DNA of 64,000 nucleotides from Brachycybe producta (Eukaryota; Arthropoda; Diplopoda; Playtdesmida; Andrognathidae): NCBI GenBank assembly GCA_036925085.1, contig JAUPFP010000006.1:4863131-4927130 (forward strand). The letters are read 5' to 3'. Shown piece after piece: positions 23,163-36,300 of this stretch. The translations under genes and the position numbers were made by a program. Positions within the stretch are counted from its first letter, which is position 1, and every line of letters begins with the position of its first letter. The notes below the pieces were generated by a model. The model had not been told where the DNA came from. It saw only the letters and a program-made list of their open reading frames with translations, and did not search any database.

Positions 23163-23350
23163 CCCTACAAGCCAGTCTCCACTTATGCCAACCTATGGAA
23201 TTCTCTACCCGTTGACAATTCTTTGTTAGGAGGATTTCAATTTAACAATGATGTCTTGTTTTTCTTGAATGACAATCATTTGTGATCAGGAGCAACGCCC
23301 CTTGCCACATGGCTTATAAGCTAACTGCAGGAGTACTGAGTTGAATTGAA
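23163..23350 (+). mobile_element. 3' fragment of a second LINE family
   Basis: ACCTATGGAATTCTCTACCC..GTTGACAATTCTTTGTTAGG encodes the WNSLPVDNSLLG end that closes many CR1/Jockey-type ORF2 proteins. The same sequence recurs at 56876-56935, and its tail (GAGTACTGAGTTGAATTGAA) recurs near 49795-49820. It directly follows the first LINE, so it is either an insertion next to that tail or a chance junction. Confidence 0.6.
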
Positions 23351-23556
23351 TTCTGTTTTTCAACATGAAAATAGTATTAAATGATTCGGCTACTTACTAT
23401 TCTAATTTCTAACAAACTTTCAATTTCTCTTTAGTGTTGTTTCCAAAACACAAAATAATCACGAGTTCAAAACATTATCTATAAATACACCTTTCTTTAC
23501 TCTTATAATTTTAAATAAATCTTTTAAATGAAATTGTTTCATTACTTGCTTCAAAT

Positions 23557-23562
23557 TTTATT
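23557..23562 (-). terminator. Candidate polyadenylation signal for FMNL
   Basis: AATAAA on the minus strand, 185 nt beyond the FMNL stop codon, in an AT-rich stretch. Canonical hexamers are common by chance in such DNA, so this is only the nearest suitable one. Confidence 0.4.
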
Positions 23563-23746
23563 TCTGCAACAGATCGAAACGTTTATCTGATGAATTTGTC
23601 TCATAAGGTAGGAAAAACGAGTCTACCAGTCGAGTCTTCGCAAAAGTCACAATTTACATAATAATATGTACACGAGACACAAACCTCATTACGCTTTAAT
23701 TTGGAATTACTGTTGGTAACAAGCCAAACGAATGGTTCGAAGCTAA

Positions 23747-24335
23747 TCACACTTCCAACTCGTCCATCGCACGAGACAACCTCACGTTCTCTTGCCTTCG
23801 CCTCTGACTCCGTCTCACGGCATCGGCCCTTCGATATGGTTCGTTTTTCAGCCCTGAAACGAAAGAACAGCACTCAATTGCAATCATTATAAATGCCACA
23901 AATAAAATAAGAAAAGAATCTCTCTCTTTGTAAGCGAAAAATACAAAATTTATTTATTTATTGAAACTGATTAATTGCAAACATAACAAAATTTCGTTAG
24001 GTATTTAAAGCCAAATTTCTGAAATCCAATGCCTTTATGTAAGTACCTAATAAGATGTCTTCGAGAGCTCCGTTGTAGACTTCGTCTTGTTTCAGAAGCT
24101 GCTTGTCTTTCACTTGCCGCGTTCTACATTTCAGCTCGTTGATCACAGCATCCTATAAGAAAGATAAAAGCGTTAGTACGAGACTACGTGTTGAATGCAT
24201 TAATCGACAAACAACCTGATGGTTTTTTCGATTGATCTTATTTTTCTGAGTTACATTATCAGACTGTTGGTTAATTGCAGCTTGTTTTGCGGCCTGCTCT
24301 TGCTTCTTTCTGTTCTCGTTGTCCAACTCGGCTTG
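23747..24335 (-). other. FMNL: FMNL C-terminal tail with DAD-like motif
   Basis: Exon 24335-24216 is a Lys/Gln/Glu-rich helix ([16 protein letters not shown]) continuing the post-FH2 helix. Exon 24152-24047 carries [12 protein letters not shown], equivalent to the DAD core (LISELKRRQ), and NGALEDILL, equivalent to DGAIEDII. The last exon reads [19 protein letters not shown], like the FMNL3-type ending LRNQPY..ADT.RRS..RR. The DAD binds the N-terminal FH3 region for autoinhibition. Confidence 0.9.
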
Positions 24336-27300
24336 CTAGAAATAATCATTCACTCTTATAATGTAACCAAATAAAAGTATATTTTCATTAAGTCTAGACA
24401 CTCCAGAGTTTCACGTACCAGTTCCCAAGTTACTAAAAATCCTTCTAGCAATCAAACGGTAATTCGAAACGCCACATGCAATTCTGGATTGTCTATGCTC
24501 TTAAACACCGTTTACGCCACCAATTTTTTCAATCTCAGCATTTGTTTGGAACTTTAAACAGTCGACATAGTGTTAAGTCAGCAATGTTGGGAATTTAGCC
24601 ACGTAAAATTTTTTTTTACTGACTTTAAGGGGCTAGCAGCATTAACAACCAAAAAAATCTTAGACAACACATTCGACATCTCAGAAGTATGATTTTGCTC
24701 GCCAGCAAATGTTGGCAGGTTAGCGTAAACATACTCTTGATGCATATGCAGTGGACTAATGCTATACAAGAATGCGTTGGTCATGTAAACGCCAGAAAAT
24801 GCCAACATTTTCTGACCAGCATTGGAGGCTATGTTGATATGGTTGGTGTAAATGTTGGCGGTGTAAACGGAGATTCACAAAACGCTCTACGGTTGAATAA
24901 ACAAACCCAAACTCACTTTAAATGTGCGGCTGAACCTAAAGAACGTCGAAAAGAATGTTGTGGCAGACAGAGTGCGTGGAGATTCACCAAAATAACCGAC
25001 AACGTCAGCAAATGCATCTTGCGCAATCTTTGCATCACTTTGTAATTTATGTAACTTGTCCTCGGCATTGACGAGAAACTCCTTCAGGACCAAAGTGTCC
25101 TTAAAGTCTTTTCTTAGTTCGTACTCTTTCTTTGTGAGATCCATTCCCTTCTCCAACTCGTGAGCATCTGTCGTCACATTCTCCAAAGAGACTACAGATG
25201 ACAAAAAATATCGTTATTAATTTCTAAATTCATACACGACTATCAATTCTGCACAATCACTATCAGGGTTGCTAGCAATTTTCATTTCTGAAATTGCCAG
25301 ACTTTTTCATGCTAAAGTTGAAAACAATAAAAACGGGTCATTTTCAATAATGGTGCTTTTGGAAAAAAACAACTTAGATTGACGTTTAAGGACTCAAAAC
25401 ATCTGTTCAGTCTCATAAAAAAATAACTTGTGTTTTATTCCAAAAAAACTTCCACATCGCACCTGTGGATGCTTTTTCAATGAATCGAAGTTCAGATTCG
25501 AAGTTGGAAATATCGGGGAACTTCATATGAACAGTCTCGACGATGTAATGCATAAGCGTCATGCGTTTATCACAAGATTTCATGTCGCTGAGCTAGAATA
25601 AGAAATGGTTAATGTCATAAACTAAAAAACATCCTCTTAAAAAAAGAGACTCGAACCATTTCTAATGTTTGAAGCTTAAAGCCGTACGCCGGCCCACGTT
25701 TACTACTGTTTAGATAATTGCCGAATGCAAGAATTATCTGGAATAATGAAAACGAGAAACATAAATCAAAAGAAAGGGGAAAGAGAAAACTGCTTGTTGA
25801 CAAAAGTATCACCTCTAGTAGTTTTCTTAGTTTTTGTGAATTCTTAATTGATCTGGAAGCGGCAATGATGGCATGAATTTGCTACAGTAGAAAAAAAATG
25901 CTCGTTACACCAAAACGGAAATAATATTTGTACAAATCCACCACAAAAATCCGACTCACAGGTGTAATCATCTGAATGTTTTCAAAAAAATTTCCCATGT
26001 AATTCATGATGTTTAACTTTTGAGACAACCTTTCAACTTTGCTCAACTAAAAGAACGAAAACATGATTTCGGCATCATTCAAACGATGTTTTTCGGTGCT
26101 CTAAAAATGTACAAACCTGTAGTAGAAATTTGTCTTCGTCCGTTAATACATCGAGAGATTTTCTTTCTCTTTCGTATTCTCGATAAAGTTTCGTCTGTTA
26201 AAACAAGATCAACGATACAAATGAAGCCGAGAGATCATTTTCGATTATGAAGTTAATTTCAACGGTTTCCGATTTTTACCTCTTGCTCGCTTGGAACCAT
26301 TCGCAGAAGAACTTCAACATGTTCGAGTGGTAACGTTTTCAAATCTAAGTTGTTGATGGAACGTAACACTACGTCAATTGGAAGGTCCATCTTTCGCCTC
26401 GAAATAGCTAAATAAAATAAGCACCAGTTGGATTAAAAAAAAACCATTTGAAGAAAAAAGAATTATTATAGCCAAAGGCAAATTTAGGGCCTAGGCGCTC
26501 AAGGTTGGCACCTAGGACCCTTAATTTGTAGGGGCCTTTAAAAAGTCAAAATGTTTTGCAAAAACGTAAAATAGTTTACGCAATTACTAATTTGTTTTTA
26601 GTTTTCTTTACGGAAGACGTAATCATTTTTAATTTCCTTATTAATTTAATAGAAAAATACCACAATTCCCCTACGAAATATTTTTTAGGATGAACGCATG
26701 TTAGAAACTAGAAGAGTAAAAACAAGTAAACATTTTTTTTCAAGTTCACGTCCTTGAAAAATATTGTCAACTCCGCTTTTCACTTAAATAACGGCTAAAA
26801 ACGTAATGCTCTCACGTTATCTTCATGCGACTAATGCAGCGCACGCGGCATAACAGAAATATTGACGCAAAAATGACGCCACAGCCATCGTCATGTACAA
26901 TAGCCGTGTATGTACGTTCTTAATTTTCAGCAACATGAGACACCTATGTCACCATTCTCTAATGTCGCATGCGCTGCATTCGTTGCATGAAGATAACGAG
27001 CGTATTCTAGTAACGGAATTTATACAGTGACACCATTTAACACAAAATAAAAGGTATCGGAGTTTATGTTTTCGTGTTAAGATTTTTACGAAATTAAAAG
27101 GGACTGAACTGAAAATATATTTCGTGTTATCTGCTGTCTCGCGTTATCCTTGTTCGTGTTAAACAGTTTTCACTGTATTTGCAATATAAAAGCAATAAGC
27201 ATATGTTTAGCTTGTTCTTTTACGACAGTAGTTTTTGGGAAACTCTGAATTTCTTTTAAAAAATCAAGTAACTAGAACTGGTTTCTTTACTCGTAGTTGT

Positions 27301-30300
27301 TAACGTTAAATAACACAAAAAGACACCAAAACACGAAATTTAGATAGGAATTTAATGCATCATCCATTTCAAAATTACCCATGTTTCGTAAACGATTATG
27401 TTCCAGCAAAGTGACCAGCTCCGGCTTCTTAAACCGTTTGCTTCCAAACGATTGCAGCGACTCGTAATCAACATCAGGGTTGGCTCCAACATGCCCAATT
27501 TTAAATTCCTCTTCAAACTTGTTAAAATCAATTATCTGTATTAGAATAAAACACCAAAAATAAAAAAGACAACGTGATTATCGAATCTGATACAATATAA
27601 CAAATAAAAAATCATATAACCCGTACATGGTATAATTTATCATCATCCAGCTCGTTGAAGACGGTTCCTTTCACTTGATTGGGCTTCAGAGCGATCCAAT
27701 TAAGTGTCGGAAGCTTGTATTTAGTTTGGACGCGTCTTTTTATCGTCATCACTAAAATGACACAGAAATATCACAATTCAGACACGAAAAGTTAAGAAAC
27801 TAGAGTTAAAGGGCCAGCTTCATTATCACCATCTCCCGTTGCAACCATCATTCCAGGAGGTGGCGGTGGAGGCGCTCCGAATCCTCGACCCATCATCATC
27901 ATCATTGGTGGTGGCGGTGGCGCCGGAGGACCTTTGTCAAAATGAAAAAAATAAAACATTTAATAAACACACATTAAAACTTCTAAGTACTTCAAGTAGA
28001 CTAAGGTTAGACCAATAGGTTTCTTTTCATTAGTATTAATTACAAATAAGAGCTCCAAGACGGTGTTACGCGTCCACACGAGCCCACCTCCATAGAGTTG
28101 TACAGAAGAAAAAAAAACATTTCAACGAACGAGTCTACCAATACAAGTATAGAGCTTATTAAAAGCATATTTTAAACGAAACTCGGTTTATTTTCGACAC
28201 AAAGTGAATAAATTAACCGGGTGCTTATTTTTTTGTGACAATCCGTTTGGAGATAATCGTTTCATGACAGTTTTAAAACGCCAATTTTTGTTTTTTATTG
28301 TTATTGGCATTTTAAAGCTGCCATCAAAGAATTATTTCAAAATGGATCGTCATTAAAAAGTAACCAACCGGTTAAATTATTCCTTTAGTTTCGAAAGCAC
28401 ACCGAGTGTCGATTAAAAGATATTTTTCAGAAGCTCCATACTTGTATCGGTCGTTTCGCTCCATGAAATGTATTTCATAGTAAAACTTTATGAGTGTGGT
28501 CAAGCGAATGACAAGTAGTAACGACAATGCTGCACTAGGAGCATGATTTATAACTAAAATCTCTTTAAGTCCACCTTAAGCGTCTCTACCTGGTATTTTT
28601 GGTGCAGGAGGAGGCGGTGGCGGAGGTGGAGGAGGGGCTGCAGTTGACGCCATACTTTTTACCGGCCCCAAAGAACCTTAACAAATTAAAACGAACACAT
28701 TAAAGCAAAAATAAAAACCAAACATTTGAATTTTTCATCTCAACCTTTTGGTAACTGTGACAACTTTTCTAGTTCCTGTATCTTACTTTCAAGAAGACTC
28801 TCTCGGTGTCGAGATTCTTCTTCGGTGTCGTCGATGCGTTTCTTTAACGTGTGATATTCCTCGTTAACCATTCGATGCATTTCCTACAAATAAAATGAAG
28901 ATTTATCATCATATCAATCATACAGTGGCGACCGCTTAAAACGAAAACGAAATCAAAAGAACTAGAATATTTTGTGTTAAAAGAAATTCGTGTTAAAAAA
29001 ATAATTTTAAAACCATATTTTATAATATATTTATTTATGGTTAAACACATAATGTAAACATATTTTTAATATGTAAAACCTGCATCTACGCTCTGCCTAA
29101 TTTGTTGAAAAATTAAAGTCAATAATTTTGGATTATGCACATATATAATGAATAATTAATGATGTATTCAAGCAAGACGCAGAAAGAACGCGAATTTAAA
29201 AAACAAAACCCGGCCACTGGTGGTGGCTGAATAGATATTTATTTTGCTTTCGTTCCCCGGATGGCGCCACTGCAGTGGCTAATGCTATGCTCCATAGACG
29301 TTTTTTTTAAAACATGGACACAAAAACGTCAAGCATACTTTCTTTAGAAACAACATTATGAAAAAATTCTAATTGTTTTCAAAACTAGAATGGTAAAAAA
29401 TTGTGTGAAAGTTTTGTTCATGGCAATATATTAAAAAATAAAACAATTAATAGTTCAGTTTGAAAATTACCAGTTTTTTAGTTTTTCCATTCATATTTCA
29501 TAAAATAAAAACTATTTTCGCCCTTTTCAAACTGTAGTAAAAAGTTTATTTTTAAAGATATCATCACGAAAAAACTTTTAACATTAACACCTACTATTCT
29601 AGTTTTCAGAACACTTTGAATTTGTTCATTATGTTCCTCAGTAAAAAAGTTTGCTTGAAAAACATAAATTTTCTCAAAACCGCCTGGTGAGGAAAGAGGC
29701 GTCCTATAGAAAACAATTGTCACGGAGGCGCCACATCTGGGGGGGGGGGGGGGGGGGACAAAAAAAAAATAAATATCCAAGTCTGCATAAAACCAAAACG
29801 TTTGTGTTATCAGACATTTTCGTGTTATCAGTTTCGTCTTAAACGAATAAAAATACATTGACGGACGGACGTGAACCAAAACATTTCGTGTGATCCGAAT
29901 TTTCGTGTTAAAACTGTTTTCATCGCACTTAAATAAATAAAAAAATACATGCTCAAAGGCACAAATCGAGACCTGCAATTCGTCCCTCTCGGCAGCAATG
30001 TCGTGCATTTGGTTCTCGAGTTCCACGATGCGCGCCATGAACTCGTTCTCCAGATCCTGCATGCGTTCGTGTGCATGTGACAATTGCTCCTCTAGATCTG
30101 CGACGTTCTCTAGTGCGGCACTTTTTGTTTCAGAGTCCTCCATGAGTGCGGCAACGTCGAACACATTGTCCAAATAGGCAGAGATCTGAACCTGAAGTTC
30201 CTCACTTTCCGTATACCTGAACTTCTACAAAAAAAAAACAATCTCAAAACAATAAGTTTTCTTTAATAAATGTCTTTAATGCTAATGAAATATACCTCCA

Positions 30301-33300
30301 GATATTCGTCTAAACCCAACTGTGTAAATTCGTACTGTAAATGTACCCTGAAGTTCATGTCTTCGACCGAATGAACGACAATGTTGATGAATTGCATACA
30401 GGCGACCATAAAATCGATATCGAAAACTTCATAGTTCATGAAATATCCCATCAGTGTCTCGAACCGTCTGGTCTCGGAACAAACCTTTGAGAAGAAAAAT
30501 ATTTATTTCTGTAAGACTCTCTTACGACTAATCGAGTCCACTTATTGCGACCAAAACTCACTTCTTTGAAGTTGTTGAAGGCGTTTAAAATTATTTCATG
30601 GCCACCTTTGACTAGGCAAATAGCAGCTAACAGTTCGAGAACTAACGCTTTCGTTCTGTCGAAAAACCACAAAATAGTTTAATCGAGTTACAAACGTCTC
30701 AAAAGTTCGATAAAGGTTTCGAAACGGCTTCATTTTTACCTAAGGCGTTTGTGGTTAAGGCTGAGTGCGATGCAATTGATGGCTTCCGTGTGCTCGAATA
30801 CCATATTAAAACCATGCTAAATGAAACGTACCCAAAAAAAACATTTCATTATTTGACTATCGAATTTTGGTATTTTGTGGTCTTGTTAAGAAGCTGTCTG
30901 AAGGGATAAGTTCAAGAAAACAGCTAGTAGATGGCGCCAGCATCTATATTAATACATATTTCCTATAGGAGACTGTCTACATAAAAAAACTGAGATTACG
31001 ATGATGCAATATCTGGTATTGCCGTTTAACATCCATGGTGTGTGTTTGGTTTTCATTTACATTCTTTTTTCACACACAGTTAATTTTAAAACGTAATTCG
31101 AAGTACAATAAGCACTAAAATACACTGCGAATCCGCTGATACTTTTGCAAAAATTGGTTATGGTTCCTTCTATTTTTTAAAATAATTCTGAAAATAGCCT
31201 CCATGCCAATTTCCATAAGCGATTAGAAACGAACTATTCGTCTATGGAAATTAACATGTAGGCTGTTTTCAGAATTATTTTAAAAATAGAAAGAACAGTA
31301 AACAATTTTTGCAAAAGTGTCAATGGATTCGCAGTATATTTGAGTGCTTATTGCACTTTAAATTAAGTTTCAAAAATAACTGTACGCGAAAAGAAAGACT
31401 AAACGAAAACCGAACACACACCGTGTTAAACGGCTATACCAAATATTGCACCATACTGATTTTCTTCTTAAATAAAAACTTTCTTTTTACAGTTTTAGTA
31501 GCACCTTCATTAGACAGTTATTACTACAAACTAGGAGCAGGTCGATAACATCCATTTTTTTTATTAGAAAAATAATAAACAGTTTTGTCATTTTGGCGCA
31601 CCTTGAAGAATAAAAAGCATAAACTGAAAGCAATTCGCCATTTTAAAATATTTTGATTAATTTTTTTTTAAACAGACTTTCATTTCTTCAGAAAATAACT
31701 TGTCTGTGATTTGTAATGAACTACATATAGACAAGATTAAATACTAGAATTTTCTTGTCTCCCCTTTTTTGGAAGCAGCTTTAATGCGAACAAACGAGCA
31801 ACTTTTAGTGGTCGAGTTCAATTGTAAAAAGTATTCGAAAACTAGGAGCACAGGCTTTGCTGTGATTGATTATGTATTGCTATGAAAAGCGTGTAGACTC
31901 GTAGACACGAGCGGCTTCTCGATCACCGATGAACTACAACCGCCTTACAGCGGTCGATTCTCGAAACCAAACGACGACAAGGTCTCTAGTTTTCACACAG
32001 ATAACTTGTTAACCACCTGTCGCATCTCTGCGACGAAGCAACAATAATAAAAGTGTTTCCTTCGCCAGAGTCCATTTTGTTTGAATCGCTACTGTGGCTG
32101 GAAGGGCCGCAGTGATAGTAGAATATTAAAACCACTTTTTGGAGTCGACCCTAGTGGTCGGGTTGGGCCACACGCCAACTACTTTTTGCAGTCAATCTCG
32201 ACCGCAAAAAGCTGCTCATTCGTGAACGTCCCAAACCGTTGATTTGTATAAATCTGTAGGTTCAACCTTCCGTAAAAGTAACTTACAGAAGTCTTACTTT
32301 ATTGTTCATGATTGCACGAAGGCACATAATGGAAACGTGGATGTCATCCTTCGCTTCACCCATGTTCAGTTTCTGTATATGTTTCGATGCTCTTCGCATG
32401 CGAGGCGTGTCCATTTCCAAAGCGGCTCTTCTCGTCGGACGGCAAGAAATAGTTCCGTTTGTCATCGCAGCCATGTTGTCGATCGAACGCTGAAGAGATT
32501 TCGTTATGATCTGTTCTTGCCTATTGGAAGAGAAGAAAATCATTGGTCATCCACGTCAATTTTTCCCACAATCCCGCTACCACTGTGTTAGCATCACGAC
32601 CTACCTCATTACAACCTGTCGAAAAGAAAGATAATCAATGAGAATGTCCAGGCCTTGATTTTCTTTGTTTAGAAATTCTCGAACCCACCTGACAAAAAAG
32701 ATAACAATTTGCTCGATTAGAAGAAGCTCATTAAAAATACAAACTATTTCTTAATAAGTAAGGTTTCGAGTTAAACTCACTCTATGTGATTCGTCCGTAA
32801 AGATATTTCTAGATCTCGTAGAACCTGTGTCGAAGTGGAATCACCCATCATTTTACGTTTCTGTAGATGAATCAATCAAATATGTTATAAAAGTAATAAT
32901 CATTCGACTTTTTTATGATGTGAATGAATACTGATTGGTCTCTCTCATGAAAGAACGAAAGAATGAAGAGAAAGGACGTTATTTTCAACTCTCATGTGAA
33001 CAGCAATAAAACACCCAACTTATTTTAAGATAGAATAATGTTGTGATATTAAATTTAATTACAGAGAGACTCAACGATAAACATGTTTTATAGCAACCTG
33101 AAATCTAGAATGAAAATATTTGATCCAATATTTGACGTAAAAGGATAATCAAGGTATGTTCGCTGTAAGTGGAGACAGGCATGTGGGGTATTATGTGACA
33201 GGAGGATGGCAATAAAACTAAAGGGCAAGTTCCATAGGACAGTGGTTATACCAGCTATGTTGTATGGGTCCAGAATGTTTGGCAGCCAAGAAGAGGCAAG

Positions 33301-36300
33301 AGGATAAACTGAAGGTGGCTGAAATGCGAATGCTACGGTTTATTTGTGGGGTAACTAGAAAGGATTGGATCAGGAATGCCTTTATCAGAGGGACTGTAGA
33401 CGTAGCAAGCATAGTAGAAAAGATGCAGGAAAATATGATGAGCTGCTAAAACAGGCTATGAGTTTGGACCAGGGGGTATAAAAGAGGCAGAGGAAGGCCC
33501 AAACAAGCTTGGTACACGGTGGTAAACCATGCGAGGTCTCTGGGAGTGGTATGGAGTGGAGAAATAAACCCTATAAGGTCGACCCTGTATTGTAAGAAAA
33601 GGCGCAGGAAATCATGATGACATATTGACGTAATATATTTGAGGTTTAAATGGTGTCGAATTTTTAACCATTTAGACAAAGAAGAGCACAAAGGTGCAAT
33701 ATATAACGGCAACGTTAAACAAGCCTGAAATTTCTCATTAAAAAGAAGGAAATAATTATATCTCGGCTTGAATGAGATTATTTTATTTAAATCAAGAAAT
33801 TCATATTTTGAATTTTTTTTAAAAACTATAAATAAAATAATTGTAATATAAAATTACAAAATAGTCTCTAAAATTTATATTTAAAGAAAATAAATTTTGT
33901 GAATTAATATTTGAAATGAATTTTAAAAAAGGTGTTAAAACTTGAAAAATTTAATATTTTTTAACTGAAGACCCTAAATTATCATTATTGAGGTAAATGT
34001 TATTAGGCCCGGCCCACATCAAGCTGACATAACACAAACAATACAGAAACTCAAGTGTTTCGAGACAAATTGGCGACAAGTCTAAAACATTTGTCCCGGC
34101 GCAGGTCAGCAAACATCAAAAAGGTTTGCGTTTTGTCTCGGTATCACGCAACATTCTTTCAACTCTTGTCTGTGCAGTGTGGACAGTTAATATTAAAACA
34201 ACAACAGAACAGTTGCGTAGATTTTGTAAGTGACTGACTGTGTGTGATTTTGTATAAGACTAAAACAAAACACTAAAAACGACCATTTCATGTGGCGCCA
34301 CAAATTAGTTCCTACGAAGCAGGCCTTAGGCCACGTGCAAAATACCTGCATTACCTACCTAGTTCATCATTATAACTTAACGATATTATGTATATTACCT
34401 TATTGTTTTAGGTATTTTGCACATCGCCTAAAAAAAGTCAATGAAATCGTGACTTCACAGATTGACTACTGATTTTGCAAAATGATTATTAATTTTCTAT
34501 TTTGGCATTAGTTTATTTGGAAACTTTGCTTCAAGAAAAAAGTTCAATAAACAACTTTTAAAACTAGAACGTACAGATCCATCATATCATGTACATTAAT
34601 TTATCATTCATAATATGTAAAAACTATGGATGAGACATTCGTATCCTCGAATCCCGCGAATATTGAAAAATATTCAAGATCCGAAAAAGCTCGAATCTTT
34701 GCGCTTTTTTCGTCTTTCGAATCCTAACTTTAAAAAATGTTAAAAACTTTGGGAAAATAAGTTTTAACTCCATTGACGTCCAATATAAGTGGTTATCCGG
34801 ATCACCAATATCACCTTGTGGCAACCCTGAATGCCACACTTGTTTTTTTTATTATTAATAATTTAATATTTAATATTATTTCATTTATTCGTATCTTCTT
34901 AATGAATAATATAGGATTCTTATATGAAGGATCCGAGATTTGGGAGATTCGAGAACCTTTTAGGATTCAGATTCGAGAAAACTGAGGATTCGTCTCACCT
35001 CTAGAAAAAAACAATAAAAAGCAACATGATATCGTCCCCAATGTTCATATTTCCTCACACAATTCACACCCAATGTACGAATTACATAATTCATTTTCAA
35101 TAAAATTTATCTCAATTTCAAATATCATGGATATGTATTGCAATGATGACTGGAAAACTACACTACATTTCTCAATTCTTCTAATATCTATATCATTTTC
35201 TAGAATATTTATTTGCAAAAATGCACATTTTTTCTACTATCCGTATGTCACTGTAAGTCTGGGTGACTGATAAGAAAGTGTCTAACAAACAAACACGCCC
35301 AGCAATAGAACACTGCTGTACTTCTTTTTTTTTTCCCCCCTTCTTCGTGTATACATTCCAGTTCATTGCACTTTTTTCACTAATCTCCAGTAAAGATAGA
35401 CTAAACTTTTACCTTCCTAAGTTTTTTTCTTCTTTCTATCCCAGTTATTTCTCTTGTTTCAGACAATTTTTTTCTAAGTTAAAGGGTTTGTTTTTATTAT
35501 TTTGCAAAAAAAAAAGCTGAATAAAGACTAGAACCGTTGGATTTTTTTACATTTTATTTTCAGACATAACGCACCTCGGCAAGAAAAGAGGCACAACTCA
35601 AAAAAACACATTTTTGAGAAAATGAGAAGTTGCATTTTTTTCTATCTCAATCTATTGTAGGGAAGCCAAATAAACCGATATTGAGAATAGTTAAAACGGT
35701 TTTTGCATCTTCTCTTAACTTTAAACTCGCATTTTCCCAAAAGTGGTTTTTTGAGTTGTGCCACTCTTCTAACCGAGGTGCGATATGTTGATGTTGGTTT
35801 TACGGTAGAAAGTGCTGCGTAAAGATGACCAAGGTTCTTCGTTTTTCGAATTAAGTAATTATCCCCTCTTCAATTTTTACGAGAAACCGAATTACAGTTA
35901 AGAGATGTCAACGTTTTGTAACAGTATAAGTCGAAATGATAAGAACTGGTTCCAAACCGAGAAGATTCGGTTCGGTTCTACCCTTTGCCACCTCTAACTA
36001 ATGTGCCGTACAAAACTGCAAATGCATATTGGAAACTGGTTCGAACCGGTTCTGATCAGTTTGTCGATCTTGACGAACTGGTTCAAACGCATTAGCATAT
36101 TTGTGCAGCACATTAGCCCAATGTGCTTGCACAAATCTGCGCAATAATGCGCATAATTTACTACGCAAATCTACCAATGCATTTGATCGACAAACTGATC
36201 AAAACCGGTTTCCAAAAAAAAAATCGCGAAACCGCGAACCAATTAAACCGGTTCCGATTCGCATGCCGGTTCGCCAAACTGACAGAACCGCTTCATCAGT

